From assembly GCA_030710605.1 (NCBI GenBank), contig CP092874.1:75350316-75414315 (forward strand): a stretch of 64,000 nt of DNA. Reading direction: 5' to 3'. This document shows positions 55,797-64,000 of the stretch, in pieces. The position numbers were made by a program, and so were the translations under genes. The first letter of the stretch is position 1; every line of letters starts with the position of its first letter. The notes under the pieces are model-generated. The model ran no database searches. It was not told where the DNA came from and saw only the letters and a program-made list of their open reading frames with translations. The stretch is from Cordylochernes scorpioides (lineage: Eukaryota; Arthropoda; Arachnida; Pseudoscorpiones; Chernetidae).

Positions 55797-56418
55797 ATAT
55801 AAATATTTTTGCTACATGTTTTAATTAGCATTTACCTATTTTACATATCTCAGATTGCATTTAAAAGTTTTCATCCAATTATTCTACTTTTGGCGAAATA
55901 GTGTTTTATTAATTTATCATTTGATATTATTAGGGTTCTTTCCTGGTATTAAAAAAGGAAAAATATGTGTCGACCATTTATATTTTTCAATTTATCAAAC
56001 AATTTGGCCGCTTAATCTCTGATTCTGGTAGAGCGCCATCTAGAGAATATAATTGTAACTAAAATCAATTTTGAATTTTTGATTATTTGCCATAAAAAAT
56101 CCCATTGCATCCTGAACACAATGGTTATACAGCATTGCTCTAGCGCAAGTATTCGCAGAGTTATTAATTTTTAAAATAGTGCGGGACTTTTGGATCACCC
56201 TGTATATATATATATATTTTTTTTATCTTTTCATCTAACTAACTTACATACTAATTCTGTACATATTTAAATATCTTTCTTTCTTTTATTTCAAAATTTT
56301 TGTTTATGTTTAAAGTGCAAGTGTCCCTAGAGGGACATAGTGCTCTAAATCGAAATAAAGAAATTTATTGCACATTTTTTTTTAGTTTCAATTTTATTTT
56401 TTATTTTTGAATGTATAA

Positions 56419-56591
56419 CAGTCGAACTTGGATAATTCGAACCCCAAGGGACCATAAAAAAAATTCAAATTATCCAAAAATTCGAATTAAAAACGGAAAT
56501 TCTATTTATAGGAAATTCTAGGGACCAAGATAAATATTCGAATTAAAGAGGTTTTCGAATTAAATAAGTTCGAATTATCCAAGTTCTACTG
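56419..56591. mobile_element. pogo/Tigger-like MITE
   Basis: CAGTCGAACTTGGATAATTC and GAATTATCCAAGTTCTACTG ends; interior has repeated TTCGAATTA blocks. Confidence 0.7.
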
Positions 56592-56689
56592 TATTATCAT
56601 TTATTATTTTTGACCAATGACAAAGTTGTTTCCATGTTATCTACAATAATTTGTAAATTAAGTTTACTGTGCAATAAATTGATAAAGAG

Positions 56690-56775
56690 AGAGCAATCTT
56701 TCAAAATATTTTGAGAAAAAAATATTTTTTTCTTTACAGATCCAGGTAAAAGTTATCTTTTTTATATAAAATTTC
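56690..56775 (-). repeat. Inverted piece of the R1-like LINE
   Basis: AGCAATCTTTCAAAATATTT to TCTTTACAGATCCAGGTA is the reverse complement of 50110-50175. Confidence 0.6.
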
Positions 56776-57316
56776 ATATTAAGTCTGTTCAAAAATAATT
56801 AAAATTATTGTTTTTGACTTGTGTTTTAGATATTGTATACTAAATTCGAAAAATCGTGTGAGAACGCTTTTGCAACCTCAGAACAATTTTTAACGCCTTG
56901 CCAAATGCTTTTTTTTTTTCTCCTGACGAAGACAAAAGATTTTTGACAAAATGTAGAGAAAATAAAAACTCTAACTGGCCGAAGTGTCTATTTTTCACAG
57001 AAATATGAATGCCGGCCAGGCAGCCTCTATCTTTAGGATAAAATTATTGTGTAAGGCTTTATTTCTTTTATAGGAAATTCTTTGTTTGAAAAAAAGAAAA
57101 AGAGACCATTCTTGATAAAATAGCCTATCCTTGTGAATACAAATGCCATACTTATGACTATTCCTTGATGATATTTCCTTTACCTGTAGATTTTTGCAAT
57201 TTTTTTTCTTAAAACATTTTTTTTTCCAATCTAAAGACTTCCATTGTATTTGTAGTTAAAACTTTATGCTTCAAATGTGTCCGCTGATCTTTATAGAAAA
57301 TGTTATTTGGCAAATT
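56776..57316. other. No gene recognised
   Basis: AT-rich intron-like spacer. Confidence 0.35.
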
Positions 57317-57328
57317 AGAGCTCTACTG

Positions 57329-57449
57329 GTAATAAGACCAAATCCAAATAAAAAAATAGTGTATGACGTTTCGGTAACAGCGTTGTAGTAACGGATTTGG
57401 TCTTATTATCTTGTGTTTATTATCTATAGTCCAAATTGTGCATTATGAT
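57329..57449. repeat. Palindromic Penelope-derived element, copy N, with 12-bp TSD
   Basis: Inserted in the first unit of the 155-bp satellite with a perfect duplication AGAGCTCTACTG at 57317-57328 and 57450-57461. Right arm is truncated, so the palindrome is partial. Confidence 0.88.
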
Positions 57450-58510
57450 AGAGCTCTACTGTTTCTACACATTGCTTTTGTTTCTATGTTACTATATATT
57501 CAATCCAAATGGTTTGTTGGCTGAGGTATACCAGCACCGTACTTCAAGGACTATACCAGGATGTGAGAGCATGCAAACATCCACCAAAGTTTGGGAAATT
57601 AGAGCTCTACTGTTTCTACACATTTCTGTGTTTCTATGTTACTATATACAATGCTAAATCTAACTGGTTTGTTGGCTGAGGTATACCAGCACTGTACTAC
57701 AAGGACTATACCAGGATGTAAGAGCATGCAAACAACCTCCAAAGTTTGGGAAATTAGAGCTCTACTGTTTCTACACATTTCTGTGTTTCTATGTTAGTAT
57801 ATACAATGCTAAATCTAACTGGTTTGTTGGCTGAGGTATACCAGCACCGTACTACAAGGACTATACCAGGATGTAAGAGCATGCAAACAACCACCAAAGT
57901 TTGGGAAATTAGAGCTCTACTGTTTCTACACATTTCTGTGTTTCTATGTTAGTATATACAATGCTAAATCTAACTGGTTTGTTGGCTGAGGTATACCAGC
58001 ACCGTACTACAAGGACTATACCAGGATGTAAGAGCATGCAAACAACCACCAAAGTTTGGGAAATTAGAGCTCTACTGTTTCTACACATTTCTGTGTTTCT
58101 ATGTTAGTATATACAATGCTAAATCTAACTGGTTTGTTGGCTGAGGTATACCAGCACTGTACTACAAGGACTATACCAGGATGTGAGAGCATGCAAACAA
58201 CCACCAAAGTTTGGGAAATTAGAGCTCTACTGTTTCTACACATTTCTGTGTTTCTATATTACTATATAAGATGCCAAATCTAACTGGTTTGTTGGCTGAG
58301 GTATACCAGCACTGTACTTCAAGGACTATACCAGGATGAGAGCATGCAAACAACCACCAAAGTTTGGGAAATTAGAGCTCTACTGTTTCTACACATTTCT
58401 GTGTTTCTATGTTACTATATAAGATGCCAAATCTAACTGGTTTGTTGGCTGAGGTATACCAGCACCGTACTTCAAGGACTATACCAGGATGCAAACAACC
58501 GCCAAAGTTT
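57450..58510. repeat. 155-bp satellite, seven units
   Basis: GGTTTGTTGGCTGAGGTATA starts at 57511, 57666, 57821, 57976, 58131, 58286 and 58439, periods of 155 and finally 153. It ends 55 bases before exon 4. Repeated short ORFs here are artefacts. Confidence 0.95.
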
Positions 58511-58565
58511 GGCAACTTGCCCAAACCTTTCCTTCCTGTTTAGATTGTCAATGTTGTTTGTCCAG

Positions 58566-58616
58566 ATCACTACGAGTGGGACAACTGTACTCATTATTGT
58601 CAAGGCACTGCTTTAT
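58566..58616 (+). CDS. MENTAL-domain protein, coding exon 4 (51-nt microexon)
   Basis: Acceptor GTTTGTCCAG, donor TTAT|GTAAGT. The 17 codons ITTSGTTVLIIVKALLY match helix 3 of the MENTAL domain (VTTLVSSAFLIVKVIL type) and join in phase 0 to exon 3 ending PIA. It is too short to be found by ORF length; phase, splice sites and family match identify it. Confidence 0.75.
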
Positions 58617-58679
58617 GTAAGTCCTCCTTAACCTCACAGGTTTAATGGCACCTCCTGATTATGCAACTTTTTATGGTTT

Positions 58680-58924
58680 ATTGGGAAGCCTCAAGTCCCC
58701 CTGATATATAGTTGCTCTAAAGCCTGCGCTATGCTGATAAGGGCAGATAGCTTGTAACATATCTATCTTTAGCTTGTCTCAATTGTTGTTGTTTCTTATC
58801 CCCTTGTGTAAAGATTACATGAATTCCATGAGTTCATGGAATGGGGTGTAGGGGTGCTGCTCTTGTTGATCATGGCACCATGATCCAGGCACACTTTGGT
58901 GAAAGTCTGACTTTGCCTGTAATT
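58680..58924. repeat. Degraded hammerhead-type motif and inverted LINE tail
   Basis: CTATGCTGATAAGGGCAGAT AGCTTGTAAC at 58729 resembles the ribozyme family with damaged core. TTGTTGTTTCTTATCCCCTT at 58786 is the inverse of the LINE tail at 41960. Confidence 0.5.
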
Positions 58925-59165
58925 TGAGGCCGTTCCTAACATGGAAGCAGACGCCTTTGCTGCTGACTCTAACATGAGTACAGACGCAGCTCCTCCGTAT
59001 CTCTGGAGAGGAACCCTTGCTGAGGTCTATCAACTGGGTCAGTTGAACTCAGGATTCTTAAAGAGGTCTTTCTCCTCTTCTAACAATGTTGCTGTTGGTC
59101 TGCGACTGCTTATTCATCAGAGTTATTCTGCTTGTTTCGCAGCTGGCCTTCATATCTGAAGGTCA
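58925..59165 (+). repeat. Diverged copy of dispersed repeat X
   Basis: CTAACATGGAAGCAGACGCC and CTTGCTGAGGTCTATCAACT match the order of repeat X with many changes. Confidence 0.45.
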
Positions 59166-59718
59166 TTCCCCTATCCGACACCCGGGGAAGCGCCCTATGG
59201 CAGTCAGCTCTGCCGAGGGTGTCTCAATTTATTAGAAAAAAAAAGTGATTTTGTTGTTTAAATATTCAAGTTGTGAGACTGCCCGAAGCCTTCATCACTA
59301 ATGTATTCCCACTATTTATATATATATTATATTATCTAAATATAAAAATATTCTATAATTTAAAACATATTTTATTTTCATTCATTGATAATCCTACTTG
59401 TGTTTTGACCATAGTTTTAGAATACGCCGACTTTTAATACTTGTTGTAAATATGTAGTTATCTAACCTATTTTTGAAATTCACTAATATAGAATTCATTT
59501 CATAAATTCTATATAACTGTGAAAAATGTCTTATTGTAATTTTCTTCAAGTAATTTGAAATAAAAACTACTTGATAGTAAATAATTATTCTTCTGATTTT
59601 CTTTCAAGATGACACGACTGCAAACGATACCATTAAGTACTCATGTACTCAAAAGAACCAGCAATTAATTTCTATCTCAAAATAATATTTAATTATAACA
59701 CATGTATATTTTTTTTGG
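59166..59718. other. No gene recognised
   Basis: AT-rich spacer. Confidence 0.35.
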
Positions 59719-60030
59719 TTGGGGGTTGGTGGAAAATGGTCTAAACTGTTGGTTTTCGACTGCTAGGACCAGGGACCAAATCCCACATTGGGCACTTTTT
59801 TCTAATTAAAAAAAAAAATGCTCCAATGGCCTCCGATTCTTTCAAACGTCCAATCCCACCAGTGAGTGCAAGTAACAAAACGGGGCTCTGGCACATTTGT
59901 AAGTGTAAAAGTCTAACTGCCTAAAAAATCTGTAGACATGTGGTGCATTTACAGTAAAAACAGTCGCCAACTTCTACCTACCATGATTATCATGGCCTGT
60001 ACCACTTGTAGTAGGGATAATAAAAAAAAT
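59719..60030 (+). mobile_element. tRNA-derived SINE, copy 4 (diverged)
   Basis: GGTGGAAAATGGTCTAAACT head; B box mutated to GACCAAATCCC; body and (A)8 tail recognisable. Confidence 0.8.
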
Positions 60031-60959
60031 AATAAATATTTTTTTGTTGAGGCAGTAGACATTTTTAGAAAAGCATCTTCTTTTATGCAACTGAATGTTG
60101 CTGATGGCTTGCATAATCTGTTGGAATAGATATTGTTGTGTAACCACGGCGCGACCCTGAACGCCGGACACGTGGGCGTGACTAACACATGCCCACTATC
60201 TTAACTAGCAAGGCTCAAGATTTTGAAATTTTTTTTATTTTTTATTTTAATAATTTTTTTTTTTTATTTTAATTAATTTTAAACTCTCTCTGTGAGTTAT
60301 CGAACAACAGAGTTCGACAAGAAATTGCACTTTGACCACGGACCAACTTTCTTGCTTGCTCTCTTTATTTATTTTGTAGAGATATATCATTTAATATCAT
60401 TTAATTGTAGATTATTAATTAAATATTCCAGAATAATGGCCAAACACGCTTTTTTTGATAAATCAAGAAAAGCCAACCACCTACATGTTTCAGGCTGTTG
60501 GCCCCTGTCAGTGCGGTGTAGGCTGTTCATCAAAAACCAAAAAACTGGTCCTAGAGGCTTCACAAATATTTTTTAGGATTGGGCAATTTAAGGACAAAAG
60601 TGCTTGGAAACGTAAACTATATGTAGGTTTGCGAGTCTAGAATCACTTCCTTTTACGCCTCGAAAGTTAAAATTAAAAACAAACGAAGACCGTTGTTTAC
60701 CGCGCATTTATTTTCAAAGAACGATTTAGAACAAAAAGCAGGCGACTGCCGGCGAGAGCAGTTTCACGCTACCGCCCGCCAGCGAGAGAAGCTTTTTCTT
60801 AATTACAATGCAAATCCTTAACTATATTTACAGATTTCTATTTTATAACTATTTCACATATTTACACTATATAAAAATAATAGCTATAATAATATTTTTT
60901 GACTCTTTATTTTTCATGGAATTTTTAAAAATAATGCCTCGCTGTATTTTTAAAGAATT
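60031..60959. other. Spacer with degraded hammerhead copy and a duplicated block
   Basis: 60472-60517 (minus) has ACTGACAGGGGCCAACAGCC TGAAACATGTAGGTGG, a hammerhead relative with a damaged CUGANGA box. 60545-60625 recurs at 61268-61350 (GGGCAATTTAAGGACAAAAG). A GC-rich patch near 60690-60800 is unassigned. Confidence 0.45.
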
Positions 60960-61266
60960 TTTTTTTGTTTATTCCTAGTACACGTGGTACAGGCCATGAT
61001 AATCATGTTGGGTAGAATTAAGCGACTGCTTTTTACTGAAAGTGCACCACATGTCTACACATGTGAAAAGCAGTTCAACTTTGCACTTACAAATGTGCCA
61101 GAGCCCCGTTTGGTTACTTGCACTTGCTTGTGGGGTTGGACTTTTGCAAGAATCGGGAGCCATTGGAGCTTTTTATTTTTAATCAGAAAAGTGTCCAATG
61201 CGGGAATCGAACCCAGGTCGTAGTGGTCGAAAACCAACGGTTTAGACCATCCTTCCACCAACCTCT
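60960..61266 (-). mobile_element. tRNA-derived SINE, copy 5
   Basis: Minus orientation; GGGTTCGATTCC near 61206 on the minus strand is the B box. It lies between two copies of a duplicated block. Confidence 0.85.
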
Positions 61267-62193
61267 TTACCAAAAAAGTTGGTCCTAGAGGCTTCATAAA
61301 AATGTTCTAGGAATGGGCAATTCAAGGACAAAAGTGCTTGAAAACTTAAACAATATGAAAATAATAGCTATAATAATATTTTTAATGGAATTTTAAAAAT
61401 AATGCCCCGCTGTATTTTTAAAGAAATAAATCAGGGTGATAATCTCTCTCATGTGTGTGGGAATATAAAATGTTACCTATTAATATTTTTCTCACCAAGC
61501 AGGAATTGTTTTGTATTATTTTCTCCCTCTTTTGTTACCCATCTATCCTGATAGGTGCTGACAGAGATGGATAAAATTCTTGATAACTTCAAGAATTGCC
61601 TAAAAAAGGATGATTTACTGAAGAATGTCCTTTCTGTAAAAATTTGTTGAAATGTTCTTGATCATAACCTATCTTGCCTATTGCAATATATTTTCCTGGT
61701 CTTGTTCTCAAATAGTATTGTCATAACCAAAAATGTACATAGCTTGTAATTGTAAATAATACACCGGCAGCTTGGCGAAGCCCCGATAGATGGCATGCAA
61801 TGTCAACTCGGCGAGTGTTATGTACCTAAGCTCTGATAGATGGCGGGCACGCTAGGCGGGAGGTTTGTAAACAATAGCCACCATCTTGAGGGGTGTAGCC
61901 GATCACCAGCCATTTGGGTCTTTGACATTACTTCCTTAATTTATCATTATTTTTTATCCATTTAACTTAGTTTATCTCTTCTCCTTTTTATCCCTCAAAC
62001 TATTTAAAGTCATATAATAAATTATTATTTTATTATATCCAAACGTCACCTTCATTACTGTGACAGTATTCTTATACAGAATTCTAATAACAGAAAATTG
62101 AATTATTGTTAGTGCAGCCAAGACCCTGGAATAGCCTGATTATAAAAGAGTTTTATTGTATATGTAGTTGGCTTGGAAAAATCTCTAATCCAG
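61267..62193. other. Intron-like DNA with short GATAGATGGC repeats
   Basis: At 61768-61860 CCCCGATAGATGGCATGC and CTCTGATAGATGGCGGGC repeat within a GC-richer patch. No exon recognised. Confidence 0.4.
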
Positions 62194-62374
62194 ATTTTGT
62201 CATTTTCAGCTGCCTACAATGGATACATTCACGAGGTATGTGTACAGGAGTACTTCGGGAAGCGGTACGCTCCCACTCTCGTGCTGACCTTTGTCTTCCT
62301 GCTCTCCTGGGCCCAAACCCTCCACTTTGACTTCCAGGTGTTACCACTGGAGAAATCTTCCGCTATTCGCCTTG
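62194..62374 (+). CDS. MENTAL-domain protein, coding exon 5
   Basis: Acceptor TCTAATCCAG keeps phase 0 from exon 4. It codes 60 residues: ILSFSAAYNGYIHEVCVQEY, then the fourth helix VLTFVFLLSWAQTLHFDFQ and VLPLEKSSAIRL. FLLSWAQTLHFDFQVLPLE corresponds to FVLAWLETWFLDFKVLPQE, the signature end of the MENTAL domain. The loop before helix 4 is about a dozen residues longer than I recall in vertebrates. Donor at 62375 (GTGAGG), phase 1. An inner acceptor TTTTCAG at 62209 would break the phase. A further exon from 62438 (after a 63-base intron-like stretch) is possible but unproved; no START domain or FFAT motif is seen before the window ends. Confidence 0.78.
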
Positions 62375-62678
62375 GTGAGGAACTATCACTCTGCTCACTT
62401 CTCTTTTTTTGCCATTTTATTATTTTTTTTTTTTCAGCTGATGTCATTACACTGCTAGACAAAGACCTTCCCTTTGAGTGTTCATTTTTCTTTTATCTTT
62501 ACCTCACTGTTTTCTTTCTTCCATATGGAAAAGCTCATCTTTGCCATACTTAGAACCTGTTTTGCAGACATTTGAGGGGTTATGGTCATAATAAATAATT
62601 CACCAGGTTGTTGTATTTAGCTGTTCTGTTTATTTATCTGTCAATCTTTAGCACTTCTTGGTGAAGGTATTCAAGTCC

Positions 62679-62827
62679 ACAAGGTAATAAGACCAAATCC
62701 AAATAAATAAATAGTGTGTGACGTTTTGGTAACAACGCTGTTACCGAAACGTCATACACTATTTATTTATTTGGATTTGGTCTTATTACCTTGTGTTTAT
62801 AATCTATAATCCAAATTGTGCTTTATC
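62679..62827. repeat. Palindromic Penelope-derived element, copy O
   Basis: Almost perfect palindrome of 55-base arms. Flanks GTATTCAAGTCC (62667) and GTATTCAAATCC (62828) are a 12-bp duplication with one difference. Confidence 0.9.
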
Positions 62828-62869
62828 GTATTCAAATCCATATTTCCTCTAAATTCAATAGCAGTTGAA

Positions 62870-63065
62870 TCTATCTCTATAGGATACCTAGTTGTAGTGT
62901 CCTTTAGAGATACAGGAGAGCTTCTAATTGGTGAAATTGAAAATTTTGACTATTTTGTTTAGAAGTGTCTGCTAGTGAGAGTGTTGTTCATGGCAGTTAT
63001 TCCGTGATTTGAAAAGATGGAGATTTACTGCAGGGAGTTTCTATTGGTGAGAGTTTTTGTTTCTT
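62870..63065. mobile_element. Probable pogo/Tigger-like MITE, diverged
   Basis: GCAGTTGAATCTATCTCTAT near 62862 and inner GTCCTTTAGAGATACAGG resemble the other MITE copies; the right end is unclear. Confidence 0.4.
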
Positions 63066-63537
63066 CAGACTTAGTGTTGTAAGATAAAAATAAAGGTTCC
63101 AGAAATTAAAGCCTGTAACCCCTTTTGCATCAGATTTTCTGTGCTATTAGAAAATAACATATGTGTGTGGTGTGTTGACTTCGCCGATGCACTAGAACAA
63201 CAATAAGCAGACACTCCTGCTAGCAAAAACCTCTAAAAGGGTCACTCTGAAAGTTTTGCACACATATTTAAAAAAAAACTAACAATTGGTAGAATTCTTT
63301 TTTCAAGGTGTAAATGCCAGTTACACTTAATACATTTTCCCCATTACTTGAAACCAGGATTCAAAAATGTTTTCCCCAGTCATTTGGGCTCTTGTCTTCA
63401 AGTATTTCAGATAGCATTCCGTGGCAGCATCAGGATTCTAAATTCAACACAAAGACTTTTTTTTTTTGGAAATACAGTTGAACTTCATTGTAACAAAATC
63501 ACTCGAACCAAGATATTTTATGTTCTTATAACCACAG

Positions 63538-63761
63538 TAAACACAAGGTAATAAGACCAAGTCCAAATAAATAAATAGTGTGTGATGTTTCAGTAACAGC
63601 GTTGTTACCGTCTTCAGACAAAAGTACTGAATCTGTATTCATTCAGTACTTTTGTCTGAAGATGGTAACAACGCTGTTTCTGAAACATCACACACTATTT
63701 ATTTATTTGGATTTGGTCTTATTGCCTTGTGTTTATAATCCATAATCCAAATTGTGCCTTT
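63538..63761. repeat. Palindromic Penelope-derived element, copy P
   Basis: Full arms with GTCTGAAGATGGTAACAACG in the right arm. TATAACCACA on both sides (63527, 63755) fits a 10-bp target duplication. Confidence 0.88.
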
Positions 63762-63894
63762 TTATAACCACATTAAAAATAATTGAAACTTAAAACTTGG
63801 GATCTCAGAATTATGTTGTTCTAACCAAATTGCTTTTATAAATGAGTTGTTATAACAAGGTTCCACTACGGTAAATAAATTTAAAAAGGTTAAA

Positions 63895-64000
63895 GATCAT
63901 GGCTATATGGTTAATGTGGCCTAAATGAATTTGATTCTTTAAAAAAATCCCTTATTTTAGAAGCTTTGTGTGCTGCAGCATTGTCATGGTGAAGAAGATC
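63895..64000 (-). pseudogene. mariner transposase fragment at the window edge
   Basis: Read from 64000 down: DLLHHDNAAAHKASKIRDFF then KESNSFRPH, a stop, PYSHD. It matches the second catalytic Asp region of mariner transposases (LHHDNAPAH) and the start of the PPYSPDL motif. A stop codon and lost Pro/Ser residues show decay. The rest lies beyond the window on the right. Confidence 0.78.

Larger units (their letters stand above)
52268..56202 (+). mobile_element. Tc1/mariner-type element with ~400-bp inverted terminal repeats
   Basis: CAGGGTGATCCAAAAGTCCC at 52268 is mirrored by GGGACTTTTGGATCACCCTG at 56202, with TA on both sides. Inverted repeats extend to about 52680 and 55797, diverged by scattered changes. 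The interior holds transposase remnants (54750-55083) and a nested LINE. Total 3,935 bp including the insertion. Confidence 0.9.

Noticed and set aside
62438-62553. Sixth coding exon continuing the MENTAL gene
   Set aside because: A good polypyrimidine-AG lies before it and the phase fits, but no strong donor follows and the translation has no family match; mentioned only as a possibility.

Overview
The window is animal nuclear DNA, AT-rich and dominated by repeats. It contains spliceosomal introns, a nuclear tRNA gene, tRNA-derived SINEs and nearly every metazoan class of transposable element. The Gag-like reading frame at the left edge (1-568, minus strand) resembles a retroelement Gag I know from spider genomes. 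An arachnid, most likely a spider, is therefore my best guess; the organism cannot be fixed from sequence alone.

The one host protein-coding gene I can support lies on the plus strand. It is built from five small exons at 33275-33446, 45848-45937, 45997-46074, 58566-58616 and 62194-62374. Joined in phase they give about 189 residues of a four-helix membrane protein resembling the MENTAL domain of STARD3/STARD3NL (late-endosomal cholesterol and ER-contact proteins). The gene continues beyond the part I can assign. A CCAAT/TATA-type promoter with a possible non-coding first exon and GT donor (about 14940-15174) could be its start, which would place most of the window in its introns.

Layout. 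1-568: Gag-like ORF running off the left edge. 569-7515: decayed Ty3/gypsy debris in a C-poor plus strand. 7946-13565: an LTR retrotransposon with nearly identical 786-bp LTRs but a decayed, G-poor interior, inserted in a tandem repeat of about 354 bp. 14940-15174: putative promoter and leader exon. 15175-33274: intron-like DNA full of palindromic elements, MITEs, mariner pieces and a four-copy dispersed repeat. 32362-34370: two minisatellites flanking coding exon 1. 34690-38190: an inverted pair of Penelope-like fragments, with a tRNA gene (Gly-type body, Asp-type anticodon) between them. 38874-41687: a complete but inactivated hAT element with an 8-bp target duplication. 44207-45560: a 90-bp satellite just before exon 2. 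46160-52045: hammerhead-bearing repeats, Penelope-like, SINE and R1-like LINE copies. 52268-56202: a long-TIR Tc1/mariner-type element with a Jockey-like LINE nested inside. 57317-58510: a 155-bp satellite just before exon 4. 62194-64000: exon 5, more palindromic elements and a mariner transposase fragment at the right edge.

The most unusual content is a set of hammerhead-ribozyme motifs. One is a textbook type I core at 23384-23425. Related copies lie at 47169-47210 (minus), 26947-26990 and, degraded, 47441-47482 and 60472-60517. A second, Penelope-associated type is best seen at 43921-43982. That type belongs to a palindromic family of at least twelve copies. The same terminal sequence follows a Penelope-type GIY-YIG endonuclease frame (49459-49826), and several copies have 9-13 bp target-site duplications, pointing to retrotransposed, inverted Penelope termini.
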